Positions 1 through 9,397 of a stretch of DNA of 64,000 bases are shown in pieces. The DNA lies in contig JAUICK010000008.1 in NCBI GenBank assembly GCA_030427865.1, forward strand, positions 62,001-126,000, given 5' to 3'. Each line of letters starts with the position of its first letter. Within the stretch, counting starts at the first letter, position 1. The DNA is from Bacteroidia bacterium (GTDB lineage: Bacteria; Bacteroidota; Bacteroidia; Flavobacteriales; Flavobacteriaceae). The notes below the pieces were generated by a model that was given only the letters and a program-made list of their open reading frames with translations, did not search any database and was not told where the DNA came from. A program made the translations under genes and the position numbers.

Positions 1-801
1 AATGGAGGTAATTCTGTGGTGTATGCAGATATCGATTTTTCGAATTGGAAAGTTACGTTGCCAGTAGATGAAAATAACAATGGAAGCCCTGACGAATATA
101 AACCAGACCAACTAATTAATGGTGGCTACAGAACTTTAAATGCTGTAAAACCCTTTATGTATGATGATACCTCAGACGCTTCTATCGTTTTTTACACTTT
201 TCCAAGACAATCTACCGCTAATAGTAGTTATTCAAGAACCGAGTTAAGAGAATTAATAGAACCTTCAAATTCAAGAATTAATTGGTCTTTAGAAACTGGA
301 GGAACTATGAAAGGAAAGTTAAAAATGATGGAAATATCTAAAGACAACTCAACAACAAGCAGAGAATATCATAGAACTATAATCATGCAAATTCATGGTA
401 TTTTATCTATTGCAGATAAAGATAGATTAGGGGTAAGTTCTAATAATGGCCCGCCATTAATTAAAATGACTTGGATTGATGGTAATTTATGGGTGTATAA
501 AAAATCTTTGGTAGATGAAACTACATCAGGAGACGATTTGTTAGATGTATCTAGTTCTACTTGGAAAGATGAAAAGCATAATATGGGATATGTTGGTTTT
601 GAAGAATTCGAGTTTAAAATTACAGCTTCTAAAGGGAAAATTGAATTACAACTTAACAATAACACTTCTTATATTTATGAAGATGTAAGTTTAGCAAAAT
701 GGCCTTTCGAAAACTATTTTAAAGCTGGAAATTATTTAGGTACCACAGCGCCAGGAGCTTTTGCAAGACTAAAATACTACAATCTAAAAGTAACACACTA
801 A
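1..801 (+). CDS. Alginate lyase, PL7 family (5' end cut by window edge)
   Basis: The reading frame is open from base 1, so the GTG at 16 is probably internal and the true start lies to the left. The visible part is a PL7 beta-jelly-roll catalytic domain, starting near FSNWKVTLPV. It carries the three PL7 signatures in order: RTELRE, QIHG and YFKAGNYLG. In this family those strands hold the catalytic Arg, Gln/His and Tyr that cleave alginate by beta-elimination. No signal peptide can be seen because of the truncation. Nine bases separate it from the PL6 lyase gene, so the two are probably one transcript. The missing N-terminus could hold a signal and a binding module. The family call is firm; bond specificity cannot be read. 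Confidence 0.92.
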   Translation, partial: NGGNSVVYADIDFSNWKVTLPVDENNNGSPDEYKPDQLINGGYRTLNAVKPFMYDDTSDASIVFYTFPRQSTANSSYSRTELRELIEPSNSRINWSLETGGTMKGKLKMMEISKDNSTTSREYHRTIIMQIHGILSIADKDRLGVSSNNGPPLIKMTWIDGNLWVYKKSLVDETTSGDDLLDVSSSTWKDEKHNMGYVGFEEFEFKITASKGKIELQLNNNTSYIYEDVSLAKWPFENYFKAGNYLGTTAPGAFARLKYYNLKVTH

Positions 802-810
802 AACAATTTT

Positions 811-3126
811 ATGAAAAAACTTTTCTTATCTATTACCCTTTTTGTACTTCTAATTTCTTGTAAGAATGGTATTACAGGTAGTAATGTTTTGGTTAAAAAC
901 TCATCAGAACTTAATGAAGCTATAAAAAAAGCCAAACCTGGAGACGAAATTACGCTTAAGAACGGCATTTGGAAAGACCTAGAAATTAAATTTAAAGGAA
1001 AAGGAACTAAAGAAAATCCAATTATAATAAAAGCAGAAACACCTGGAAAAGTTACAATAGAAGGAAAATCATATCTAAAATTTGGAGGGCAATATTTAGT
1101 GGTTAAAAATCTTCATTTTAAAAACGGATATTCACCTTCTAATGCAGTAGTAGATTTTAGAATTAATAAAGAAGAAATTGCGAATAACTGTAAGCTAATT
1201 AATTGCGTTATCGAAGATTTTAACAAACCTAAAAGAGATAAAAGTGATTTATGGGTGCAATTTTGGGGGAGACACAATGAGCTAAGTAATAGCTATATAG
1301 CAGGTAAAACCAACAAAGGGCCAACAGTAAGAGTAAGTATAGAAGGTATAGAAAGCATTAACAATTATCACAAAATTATTAATAATCATTTCGGACCAAG
1401 ACCAGTAAAAGGTGGGCCAAGTGGTGAAACCATTCAGTTAGGAAACAGTTATACATCTATGTCTCCAAGTCATACTGTAGTGGCTAATAATTTATTTGAA
1501 GAATGTAATGGAGAGGTAGAAATTATTTCGAGCAAAACCAATTTTAACATCTTTAGAAATAATGTATTTTACAAAAGTGAAGGTTCTGTGGTTACAAGAC
1601 ACGGAAATTATGCTTTAATCGATGGCAATTACTTTATAGGCGATGGTATTAATGAAAATTTTGGAGGAATCAGAATTATAAATACTGGGCATTGGGTTGT
1701 AAACAACTACTTTTTTAATTTAAAAGGAAAAAGTTTTAGAAGTCCTTTGGCTGTAATGAATGGCATCCCAAAATCTCCCTTAAACAGATACAACCAAGTA
1801 ACAGATGTTGTGGTGGCTTACAATACATACATAAATTGTGCATCACCTTGGCAATTTGGTGTGGGCACAAACATCGATCAAGCAGATGTGTTGCCAAAAT
1901 CAGAAATTCGTTCTGCAAGAGCTATTAGAACTACTGTTGCAAACAATGTTATTTATAATAACAAAGGCCTTGAAGCTATTGTTGTAGAAAATGACAAAGC
2001 TGATGGCGTTACTTTTAAAAGTAATGTAGTAGACAATAAAGGTGCAAAATTTAATGATTTTAATGGCGGAATTATAGCTGCTAATTTAGAATTGAAAAAA
2101 ATATCAGAAAATATCTTTTTACCAAAAGGGATACCTTCTAATGTTAAAGCCTATCAAGGTTACGATTTTAACACCATAGAAAAAGATTTGTTTGGAAATT
2201 CAAGAAAAAAGAATCATACCATAGGTGCATCAATTTCTATAAATGTTCAAAATCCAAATATATTAGATAAATCTAAATATGGTACAACTTGGTTTTCTAA
2301 TATAAAAGAGCCAAGAGAATCAGTAACACACAAAGTTGCCAATGCTGCAGATATACAAACAAAAATTGATGCAGCAGAAAACGGAGATATTATCGATTTA
2401 AATTTTGGGAACTATCAAGTAGATAAATCAATAATTATAAATAAAACCATTACAATTACCAATTCTGGTAATGGAAAAGCTCAAATAACTTATACAGGTT
2501 CAAAAGAAACGCCACTATTTTCTTTACAACCCAAAGGAAAATTAATTATTGAAAAAGTCATTCTAAAAGGGAATAATACCAACTATCTTTTTGCAAGTTT
2601 AAAAAAGAATATGTCCAATCATTTTGGGTTATCAGTTTCAAGATGCGAAATCAGTAATTTTAATTATGTATTAAAAGTGTACAAAGAATCTTTTGCAGAA
2701 AGAATTACTTTTAAAAATACGTTACTTTCTAATTGTGAAAACGGTTTAGAATTATCTGAAGAAACTAATGATAAAGGAGATTACAATACAGAATATTTAA
2801 CTGTAGATAATTGTATTTTTAAGAATGTAAAACAAAATGTAATAGATTATTATAGAGGAGGTTATGATGAGTCTACCATAGGTGGAAACCTATTAATTAC
2901 AAAGAGTACTTTTACCAATTGTGGAGCAAAAGAAGCAAAAAAAATTCTTTTAAATCACAGAGGAATTATAAACGTAAATATTAATAATAATACGTTTAAA
3001 AACAACCCTGTTATATTGGTTTCTCTTCTTTGGGGAGCAAAAAATAATAAGGCATCTAACAATACTATTATCAACTCTGGAAAGATAAAAACCGAGCAAA
3101 ATTTAAAATTAAAATTAATGTACTAA
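811..3126 (+). CDS. Alginate lyase, PL6 family, two-domain lipoprotein
   Basis: The start is followed by a lipoprotein signal (LISC at residues 14-17), so the enzyme should be anchored in the periplasm or on the outer membrane. The body is a right-handed parallel beta-helix of the chondroitinase-B/PL6 type. Lys242 in IISSKTNF and Arg263 in SVVTRHG are 21 residues apart, like the catalytic Lys/Arg pair of characterised PL6 alginate lyases. The 771-residue length fits the two-domain members, with a second beta-helix from about residue 500 that in relatives takes part in dimer formation or substrate positioning. PL6 enzymes of this architecture are often exolytic on poly-guluronate, but that is inference here. 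It lies between the PL7 gene and kdgK. Confidence 0.95.
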   Translation: MKKLFLSITLFVLLISCKNGITGSNVLVKNSSELNEAIKKAKPGDEITLKNGIWKDLEIKFKGKGTKENPIIIKAETPGKVTIEGKSYLKFGGQYLVVKNLHFKNGYSPSNAVVDFRINKEEIANNCKLINCVIEDFNKPKRDKSDLWVQFWGRHNELSNSYIAGKTNKGPTVRVSIEGIESINNYHKIINNHFGPRPVKGGPSGETIQLGNSYTSMSPSHTVVANNLFEECNGEVEIISSKTNFNIFRNNVFYKSEGSVVTRHGNYALIDGNYFIGDGINENFGGIRIINTGHWVVNNYFFNLKGKSFRSPLAVMNGIPKSPLNRYNQVTDVVVAYNTYINCASPWQFGVGTNIDQADVLPKSEIRSARAIRTTVANNVIYNNKGLEAIVVENDKADGVTFKSNVVDNKGAKFNDFNGGIIAANLELKKISENIFLPKGIPSNVKAYQGYDFNTIEKDLFGNSRKKNHTIGASISINVQNPNILDKSKYGTTWFSNIKEPRESVTHKVANAADIQTKIDAAENGDIIDLNFGNYQVDKSIIINKTITITNSGNGKAQITYTGSKETPLFSLQPKGKLIIEKVILKGNNTNYLFASLKKNMSNHFGLSVSRCEISNFNYVLKVYKESFAERITFKNTLLSNCENGLELSEETNDKGDYNTEYLTVDNCIFKNVKQNVIDYYRGGYDESTIGGNLLITKSTFTNCGAKEAKKILLNHRGIINVNINNNTFKNNPVILVSLLWGAKNNKASNNTIINSGKIKTEQNLKLKLMY

Positions 3127-3137
3127 TAAGAAAATTG

Positions 3138-4139
3138 ATGTCTAAAAAATTAATAACATTTGGAGAAGTAATGATGCGTTTATCACCTCCAGGATATGAA
3201 AAATTTTCTCAAGCATCTTCGCTAGAACTGGTTTATGGTGGAGGTGAAGCAAATGTTGCTATTTCTTGTGCATATTTAGGTATAAAAGCAGCACATGTTA
3301 CTCGTTTTCCAGATAATGCTTTAGGTAAAGCTGCAACTCAATTTTTACGAAAACATTGGTTAAGTACAGAACACGTTATTTATGGCGACCAAATGATGGG
3401 AAAATATTTCCTAGAAAAAGGAGCTGTACACAGACCAAGTGAAGTAATTTACGAGAGAGAAGGTTCTGCTTTTTCTCTAATTCAACCCACTATGATAAAT
3501 TGGGATGATGTTCTTAAAGATGCAGATTGGTTTCATTGGACAGGTATTACACCAGCAATTTCAGAAGGAGCAGCACAATGTTGTTTAGACGCAATTAAAA
3601 CCGCAAACAAACTAGGAATTACTGTTTCTGGAGATATCAATTCCAGAAATAATATGTGGAAATATGGTAAAACAATGCAAGAAATTATTCCAGAATTGGT
3701 AAAACATTCTGATGTTGTAATTACTAGCAGTCGTGGAATTCGTGAAATGTTTCATATTGGAAAAACTGATGATAGTTTTAAATTTCTTGCAAAACAATTG
3801 CTAAAAGAATTTCCAAATATTAAAAAAATAGTAAAAAAAACCAGAAGAACTTTAAGTGCTTCACATCATCAAATTCAAGGTAAAATTTTTAATGGCGAAG
3901 TGTATATTAAATCAGAAATGTTAAACATTACTCATATAATAGATAGAGTAGGTACTGGTGATGCATTTGCAGCAGGTTTAATTTACGGTTTATTACATTA
4001 TAATGATAAAGAAGCAATTGAATTTGCATCTGCAGCATGTGCATTAAAACACACAATTCCTGGTGATGTAAATATGGCTACTTTAGAAAATGTAGAAAGT
4101 TTAATGCAAGGAAATACTTCCGGAGCTATAAAAAGATAG
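3138..4139 (+). CDS. kdgK: 2-keto-3-deoxygluconate kinase
   Basis: This PfkB-family sugar kinase is expected to phosphorylate KDG to KDPG in the cytoplasm, the last step before aldolase cleavage in alginate and pectin catabolism. The N-terminal LITFGEVMMRLSPPG and VYGGGEANVA motifs are typical of KdgK, and the C-terminal anion-hole/catalytic motif reads RVGTGDAFAAG with Asp275 as the predicted base. The usual GAGD is GTGD here, a common variant. A TTG lies one codon upstream at 3135; I chose the ATG at 3138. It follows the PL6 gene by 11 bases and precedes a second PL7 gene, so kinase and lyases are co-transcribed. No KDPG aldolase is visible; it may lie left of the window. Confidence 0.93.
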   Translation: MSKKLITFGEVMMRLSPPGYEKFSQASSLELVYGGGEANVAISCAYLGIKAAHVTRFPDNALGKAATQFLRKHWLSTEHVIYGDQMMGKYFLEKGAVHRPSEVIYEREGSAFSLIQPTMINWDDVLKDADWFHWTGITPAISEGAAQCCLDAIKTANKLGITVSGDINSRNNMWKYGKTMQEIIPELVKHSDVVITSSRGIREMFHIGKTDDSFKFLAKQLLKEFPNIKKIVKKTRRTLSASHHQIQGKIFNGEVYIKSEMLNITHIIDRVGTGDAFAAGLIYGLLHYNDKEAIEFASAACALKHTIPGDVNMATLENVESLMQGNTSGAIKR

Positions 4140-4171
4140 TTTCTCTTATCACTTCAAATAAAAAAATAAAT

Positions 4172-5191
4172 ATGAAATTAACCAGCAAACTGATTTTTAT
4201 AGCTTGTTTTACTATAGCTCTAAATAGTTGTTTAAATAAAAAAAATGAAAAAGCTACCACTAAAATTGCAAAAAAAATTAAATATCCAAGTGATGTAATT
4301 CCATTTATGGATATGTGGAAAATTCTTTTAGGTGATGGAACAAAGTCTGAAGATTTAGTAGGTTTTCAAAAAGAAGGTTTTTTTTATGTAGATAAAGATA
4401 AAGAAAATACAAATTGGGTAGTTTATAAAACGCCCAACTCTGGTGTTACCTCAAGAACATCAAGCAATACAAGAACAGAATTGCATCAAAAAAAATATTG
4501 GACACCAGAAACTGGAGGCAAATTAACAGGAACCTTAAAAGTAATGCACGTTTCTACAACTGGTGATGCTACTGTGTCTTCATCTTATTCTGTGGTTGTT
4601 GGACAAATACATAGTGATAAAGGTCATGAAAACGAACCTTTAAAAATTTACTACAAGAAATTTCCTGGTCACAAAAAAGGCTCGGTTTTTTGGAACTATG
4701 AAATCAATACAAAAGGCAATAATATTGGAAGATTTGATTATTCAACCGCGGTTTGGGGTCACGATTTTTCAGTAGTTGGTAAAAGTGCAGAAGTATATCC
4801 TAAAGAACCAGAAAATGGTATTGCATTAGGTGAAGAATTTAGCTATGAGGTAAATGTAAATAAAGGAATTATGTATTTAACTTTTATTAGTAAAAATCAT
4901 AAAACAGTAAAGTTTACAAAGAGTTTGATACAATCTGAATTTGCTACAAGAGCAGATGTACCTGAGCAAGTAAAAAAAATGTATGCCAATAGAGAAAAAG
5001 GCGGTGGTGTTGAACGTGAAATAGCTTATGCTGGTGAATTGCAATATTTTAAACAAGGGGCTTACAATCAAGCAAATGCAAAAAGTACTAAGTCAGAAAT
5101 CTATGATGGAGATATTGCAAAACAATATGCAAATGGTAGTTATGCAGAAGTTTGGTTTAAAAAAGGAACTTTAGAATCAGTTAATCCATAA
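4172..5191 (+). CDS. Alginate lyase, PL7 family lipoprotein (AlyA5-like)
   Basis: A 20-residue lipoprotein signal (ALNSC) precedes a 320-residue PL7 domain. SNTRTELHQ supplies the catalytic Arg strand, VVVGQIHSDKG the Gln/His strand, and YFKQGAYNQ the C-terminal Tyr/Lys strand. The sequence differs clearly from the PL7 protein at the left edge, with longer loops such as the KKGSVFWNYEIN stretch. Such insertions resemble those of PL7 subfamily 5 enzymes like Zobellia AlyA5, in which loops close the active site and make the enzyme exolytic. That subfamily assignment is from memory of the family and is tentative. The gene is the last of the first lyase operon. About 200 bases of regulatory sequence follow it. 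Confidence 0.9.
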   Translation: MKLTSKLIFIACFTIALNSCLNKKNEKATTKIAKKIKYPSDVIPFMDMWKILLGDGTKSEDLVGFQKEGFFYVDKDKENTNWVVYKTPNSGVTSRTSSNTRTELHQKKYWTPETGGKLTGTLKVMHVSTTGDATVSSSYSVVVGQIHSDKGHENEPLKIYYKKFPGHKKGSVFWNYEINTKGNNIGRFDYSTAVWGHDFSVVGKSAEVYPKEPENGIALGEEFSYEVNVNKGIMYLTFISKNHKTVKFTKSLIQSEFATRADVPEQVKKMYANREKGGGVEREIAYAGELQYFKQGAYNQANAKSTKSEIYDGDIAKQYANGSYAEVWFKKGTLESVNP

Positions 5192-5300
5192 AATCTTATT
5201 CTTATAATCTTAAGTTTAAAAATAGCCCATAGTATTTGTACAGATTTACCCCTTTTTCGAATTTAAAGTATTTTCTATAGATATAAATTTACGTTATGCT

Positions 5301-5350
5301 TTGATAAATCAAATTTATTTGTATATTTGGTAAACCAATTTGGTAAACCA
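5301..5350 (+). promoter_or_regulatory. Promoter with tandem GntR-type operator
   Basis: TTG at 5301-5303 and TATATTTG at 5322-5329 match the Bacteroidota -33 and TAnnTTTG -7 elements. Two copies of TGGTAAACCA lie at 5328-5337 and 5341-5350, 13 bp apart, and the first overlaps the -7 box. TGGT/ACCA half sites are typical of FadR/PdhR-type GntR regulators. A GntR/FCD gene sits at 15075, so it is the probable ligand of this site. Binding here would block RNA polymerase. The same arrangement recurs at 9248 and 15862. Confidence 0.8.
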
Positions 5351-5392
5351 ATTAAGTTAAAGCAAATTGTAAAACTTAAAAACTTAAATCTT

Positions 5393-6502
5393 ATGAAAAA
5401 AACATTACTTTTTATTTTATTATTTGTGTCATTTTTAAATTATGCACAGACCTATAATAACACAAATGGTTATTACATTAGCGAATTAATTGCCAGTATT
5501 TCTGGAACAGATTCTCCAGATGAATTTATAGAGTTAAGAGGGCCTGCAAATAGTGCTTTACCCGCTAATACATATTTTGTTGTTATAGAAGGAGATGGAG
5601 AAAGCTCTAGCGTTGGTAAGGTTAAAGAGGTTTTAGATGTAAGCGGTCTTACTTTTGGGGCTAATGGTTTTTTAACAATTACTTTTGGAGGTAGTTCTTA
5701 TGAAGGTAATTTTGTAGCAGCCTCTAATAATTATACTGAAACTCAAGTTACTGGTTACGATGGAGATTTAATGGATTACAGTGCTTCGTATTTGCTTATT
5801 AGCGCTTCTTCAGACCCTAATAACGTAAATGTAGATTCTAACAAAGATGGTGAGTTCGACGCTACTGGAGACCATACTTCTTGGAATATTTACGACTCGG
5901 TAAGTTCTTTAGATGATGATGGTACAGAGTTTGGTTATGCCCAAATGAATATCACTACAAATTACGATACAACTCCAGGTATATTTAATTTTCCTTCTAG
6001 TAGTGCTGTAATTAGCTGTAATGATACTGCTACTTCTAGTGTAAATATTTATTACATTGCGCGTCAAGGTACATCTACAGGTTATAGCCCTGTTTCAGAT
6101 TGGATGGCAGGACAAACAAACTCTAGTTCTACAAGACCTTTTTGGAAGTTTTCTGGCTCTGATGAAAAAAATGTACCAGATGCTTTAAGCGGCACAACAT
6201 TAGAGGCTTCTACTTTTGGCGGTCCTAATTTAGATCCTGAAGATGATGCAACAGCTTCAAGAGAAGACCTGTTTTCTTCAAAAGTTAATCTATCTCCTAA
6301 TCCAACAAATGGTTTTATTAACATTCTTACATCAGAAAAAATTTCTTCTATAGAAATCTATAATATTATTGGTAAAAGAGTTTTATCTGTTTCTAATTTT
6401 CAAAATAATAAAATAGATATTTCTAATTTATCAAAAGGAATGTATATGATGAAATTAAGAAGTGGAGCGTTAACTGCAACAAAAAAAATTATTAAAAACT
6501 AA
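5393..6502 (+). CDS. T9SS-sorted secreted protein with lamin-tail-like domain
   Basis: An upstream TTG frame extends to 5327 but crosses the operator, so I start at ATG 5393, which gives a clean Sec signal (FLNYAQ). From about residue 27, ISELIASISGTDSPDEFIELRG resembles the lamin-tail-domain fold found in many secreted bacterial proteins. The last 75 residues are a type A type IX sorting domain (NLSPNPTNGFINI, IYNIIGKRV, LSKGMYMMKL), so the protein should be exported and attached to or released from the cell surface. I recognise no catalytic motif. It directly follows an alginate-locus operator and precedes the PL17 gene, which suggests a role in alginate capture or breakdown, but the function is unknown. 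Confidence 0.8.
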   Translation: MKKTLLFILLFVSFLNYAQTYNNTNGYYISELIASISGTDSPDEFIELRGPANSALPANTYFVVIEGDGESSSVGKVKEVLDVSGLTFGANGFLTITFGGSSYEGNFVAASNNYTETQVTGYDGDLMDYSASYLLISASSDPNNVNVDSNKDGEFDATGDHTSWNIYDSVSSLDDDGTEFGYAQMNITTNYDTTPGIFNFPSSSAVISCNDTATSSVNIYYIARQGTSTGYSPVSDWMAGQTNSSSTRPFWKFSGSDEKNVPDALSGTTLEASTFGGPNLDPEDDATASREDLFSSKVNLSPNPTNGFINILTSEKISSIEIYNIIGKRVLSVSNFQNNKIDISNLSKGMYMMKLRSGALTATKKIIKN

Positions 6503-6520
6503 TCATTACTAAGTTTTTGC

Positions 6521-6562
6521 TTAAGAACTTCATATTTACAATTATGAAGTTCTTAACTTTTT
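6521..6562 (+). terminator. Hairpin between T9SS gene and PL17 gene
   Basis: A perfect 14-bp stem (6521-6534 with 6543-6556) encloses an 8-base loop and is followed by CTTTTT. It looks like an intrinsic terminator or processing hairpin. It lies inside the upstream extension of the PL17 frame, which supports the later start at 6586. Partial read-through is likely because no new operator precedes the PL17 gene. Confidence 0.75.
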
Positions 6563-6585
6563 ATAAATCAACTGAAATACTATCT

Positions 6586-8847
6586 ATGTTAAAGTTTTTG
6601 AAAATCTTTTTTGCTGTATGCTTTATTTTTTCATGCACAAAGCAATCAAACGAATTGCCTAAAGATGTAAAAGTATCTCATCCTAATTTAATTCTAACAC
6701 AAAAAAGTGTTTCAGAAATAAAATCTAATTTAGGTAGTATTCCTTTGTTTGATAAGACTTTAGCTGCAGCAAAAAGAGAAGTAGATTTAGAAATTTCTAA
6801 AGGAATTCGTGTGCCAATTCCAAAAGATATGGCTGGTGGTTACACGCATACTCAACATAAATTAAATTATGCAAGTATGCAAAAAGCTGGAGTATTATTT
6901 CAGTTATTAGGAGATGAAAAGTATGCCATTTATATTAGAGATATGCTATTGGAATACGCTAAAATGTTTCCTAAATTAGATAGACATCCACAAATAAGAA
7001 GTTATGCAAGAGGTAAACTTTTTTGGCAATGTTTAAATGATTCTAATTGGTTGGTTTTTACAAGTCAGGCTTATGATTGTATTTACGATTGGCTGCCCAA
7101 AGAACAAACAGAATATTTAAATAAAACACTTTTTAAACCTTATGCAAATTTTTTATCCATAGAAACACCTCAATATTTTAATAGAGTGCATAACCATTCT
7201 ACTTGGGGTAATGTAGCTGTTGGTATGATTGGCTTAGTTATGGATGATGATGATTTGGTAAACAGCGCTTTATATGGGTTAAAGAAAGAAGAAGTAGATT
7301 TAACTGCAAAAGATAATGATGGCGGATTTATTTTTGATAAAGAAGGTAAAGCAGGTTTTTTTGCCAATTTAGATTCTCCTTTTTCTCCAGACGGATTTTA
7401 CACAGAAGGGCCCTACTATCAAAGATATGCCATGTATCCTTTTTTAATTTTCGCAGAAGCACTTCAAAATAAAAAACCAGAATTAAAGATTTTCGAATAT
7501 AAAAACGGCGTTTTAATAAAAGCTGTTGATGCTTTGTTGAATTTAACAGATGCAGATGGCGAGTTTTTTCCATTAAATGATGGCCAAAAAGGAATGTCTT
7601 ACTACACCTCTTCTTTAGTTTCTGCTGTAGATATTGCCTATTATTACGGAGCCCAAAAACCAGAATTACTTTCAATTGCTAAAAAACAAAACAAGGTGCA
7701 ATTAGATGCAACTGGTTTAAGTGTTGCTTTGGGTTTAAAAGAAGGTAAAGAAAAACCATTTATCAAAAAATCTATAGAACTTACAGATGGTTCTAAAGGA
7801 GATGAAGGAGGTATTGGCATTTTAAGACATCAGAAAGGTGATGAAACGTTAGCATTGGTAATGAAATATACAGGGCAAGGATTAAGTCATGGTCATTACG
7901 ACAAATTATCGTTTTCTTTTTATGAAAATGGTGATGAAGTTTTACAAGATTATGGTTTATCTCGTTTTGTAAATGTTGAGCAAAAAAATGGAGGAGGTTA
8001 TCTAAAAGAAAATAAAACCTTTGCAAAACATACGATTGCTCATAATACGATTGTGCAAAATGAAACTTCTCATTTTAAATATAAATATGCTGTAGCCAGT
8101 AAAAATCATTCAGAAAAATATCTGTTTGATGTTTCTAATCCGGCTTTTCAAGTTGTAAGTGCAACAGAAGAAAATGCCTATATAGAAACAAAATTCCACA
8201 GAAGTATGATTATGGTGAAAGACGAAAGTATAGAAAAGCCATTTATTATCGATATTTTTAAAGTAAACTCAAATAAAAAAAATCAATATGATTTGCCTTT
8301 CTATTATTTCGGACAAATAATTTCTTCAAGTTTTAATTATAATTCGCCAAAAACGTTGTCAGTTTTAGGAAACTCAAATGGTTATCAACACTTATGGAAA
8401 GAAGGAGCTGGTATTGCAAATTCAGAAAGTATTCAATTTACATGGTTAGACAATAAAAGGTTTTACACTCTAACATCAGCAACTAATAAAAATGATGAAG
8501 TTATTTTGGCAAGAATTGGGGCTAATGATCCAAAATTTAATTTAAGAAAAGACCCAGCACTTATCATTAGAAAAAAGAATGTAAAAAATACCATTTATGC
8601 ATCAATCATAGAATCTCATGGAACTTATGATCCTGTAAAAGAAGTGGCAAGTAATGCATACAGTAATTTCTCTAAAATTAAAGTTTTAAAAGACAATACA
8701 AACTATTCTGCAATAAAAATTTATTTTAAAAAAGGTAAAGAAAAATTACTAATTCTGTCTAATTCAGATAACAGCAAAAATAAAAAACACACATTAAAAA
8801 TAGATACTAAAGAATACAACTGGTTTGGTTCTTATTATTACAACTAA
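6586..8847 (+). CDS. Oligoalginate lyase, PL17 family lipoprotein
   Basis: The open frame starts at 6517, but the bases before 6586 form a hairpin; ATG 6586 gives a normal lipoprotein signal (FIFSC). The protein has an N-terminal (alpha/alpha) toroid and a C-terminal heparinase II/III-like beta-sandwich. PL17 active-site stretches are visible: NHSTWGN (Asn203, His204), GFYTEGPYYQRY (Tyr277/278/281) and GLSHGHYDK (His435, His437). Enzymes of this family release unsaturated monouronate from alginate oligomers exolytically, feeding KdgF and the SDR encoded here. Length (753 residues) is normal. The kdgF gene follows after 11 bases. The family call is firm. Confidence 0.94.
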   Translation: MLKFLKIFFAVCFIFSCTKQSNELPKDVKVSHPNLILTQKSVSEIKSNLGSIPLFDKTLAAAKREVDLEISKGIRVPIPKDMAGGYTHTQHKLNYASMQKAGVLFQLLGDEKYAIYIRDMLLEYAKMFPKLDRHPQIRSYARGKLFWQCLNDSNWLVFTSQAYDCIYDWLPKEQTEYLNKTLFKPYANFLSIETPQYFNRVHNHSTWGNVAVGMIGLVMDDDDLVNSALYGLKKEEVDLTAKDNDGGFIFDKEGKAGFFANLDSPFSPDGFYTEGPYYQRYAMYPFLIFAEALQNKKPELKIFEYKNGVLIKAVDALLNLTDADGEFFPLNDGQKGMSYYTSSLVSAVDIAYYYGAQKPELLSIAKKQNKVQLDATGLSVALGLKEGKEKPFIKKSIELTDGSKGDEGGIGILRHQKGDETLALVMKYTGQGLSHGHYDKLSFSFYENGDEVLQDYGLSRFVNVEQKNGGGYLKENKTFAKHTIAHNTIVQNETSHFKYKYAVASKNHSEKYLFDVSNPAFQVVSATEENAYIETKFHRSMIMVKDESIEKPFIIDIFKVNSNKKNQYDLPFYYFGQIISSSFNYNSPKTLSVLGNSNGYQHLWKEGAGIANSESIQFTWLDNKRFYTLTSATNKNDEVILARIGANDPKFNLRKDPALIIRKKNVKNTIYASIIESHGTYDPVKEVASNAYSNFSKIKVLKDNTNYSAIKIYFKKGKEKLLILSNSDNSKNKKHTLKIDTKEYNWFGSYYYN

Positions 8848-8858
8848 AAACAAAAAAT

Positions 8859-9206
8859 ATGAAAACATTTGGAGCAAGTAAAGAATTTCTATTAGCAGAC
8901 GATATAGAATGGGAAGTAGTAGGAGAAGGCGTAAAAAGAAAAATAATGGGGTATGATGATAAAATTATGCTAGTTGTTGTAGATTTTGATAAAGGAGGAA
9001 TTGGTTACAAACACGAGCATCATCATTCTCAAGTAACCTATGTAGAAAGCGGTTCTTTCGATTTCTCTATTGGAGATGAAACTAAAACCGTAAAAGGAGG
9101 AGATTCAGTATACATTCCACCACACGTTTTACATGGAGCAGTTTGTACAGAAGCAGGTAGATTAATAGACGTTTTTAGCCCTATTAGAGAAGATTTTATG
9201 AAATAA
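8859..9206 (+). CDS. kdgF: Cupin protein KdgF, uronate ring-opening
   Basis: This 115-residue single-domain cupin has the metal-binding signature HEHHHSQ (first cupin motif, around residue 52) and PPHVLHG (second motif, around residue 88). KdgF proteins speed the conversion of 4,5-unsaturated uronates, freed by pectate or alginate lyases, into the linear keto-sugar (DEH for alginate). The protein has no signal peptide, so it should act in the cytoplasm. It follows the PL17 gene closely and is the last gene before the SusC promoter. Other small cupins look alike, but the alginate context makes KdgF by far the best reading. Confidence 0.88.
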   Translation: MKTFGASKEFLLADDIEWEVVGEGVKRKIMGYDDKIMLVVVDFDKGGIGYKHEHHHSQVTYVESGSFDFSIGDETKTVKGGDSVYIPPHVLHGAVCTEAGRLIDVFSPIREDFMK

Positions 9207-9222
9207 TTAGTAAAAATTTTTT

Positions 9223-9270
9223 TTGTAAAGAAAAAAAATCATATTTTTGGTAAACCAATCTGGTAAACCA
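9223..9270 (+). promoter_or_regulatory. Promoter with tandem GntR-type operator before susC
   Basis: TTG at 9223-9225 and TATTTTTG at 9242-9249 resemble Bacteroidota -33 and -7 boxes with a 16-bp gap. TGGTAAACCA occurs at 9248-9257 and 9261-9270, again 13 bp apart and again overlapping the -7 box. About 125 bases of leader follow before the SusC start. The site should bring the SusC/SusD/PKD operon under the regulator encoded at 15075. Confidence 0.8.
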
Positions 9271-9397
9271 ATTTAATACAATAGAGGTCTTTAATAGTAC
9301 ATATTACTATTTAAGGCAATTTTAGTAATGTTATTAGTTTTAATTTGTTATTCAAATTATATACTCAATTTTAATCAATCAAAAATAATAAACAATC

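Noticed and set aside
16..18. GTG as the true start of the first PL7 gene
   Set aside because: The frame is open to the left edge, and 261 residues lack a signal peptide although the enzyme family is exported. Truncation by the window is more likely.
5327..5392. N-terminal extension of the T9SS protein from a TTG codon
   Set aside because: These codons run through the operator and the -7 box. The later ATG gives a proper signal peptide.
7328..7675. 115-codon minus-strand frame inside the PL17 gene
   Set aside because: It lies antisense to strongly conserved PL17 sequence, has no recognisable domain and is the sort of shadow frame common in AT-rich coding DNA. Other antisense frames in the window were dropped for the same reason.
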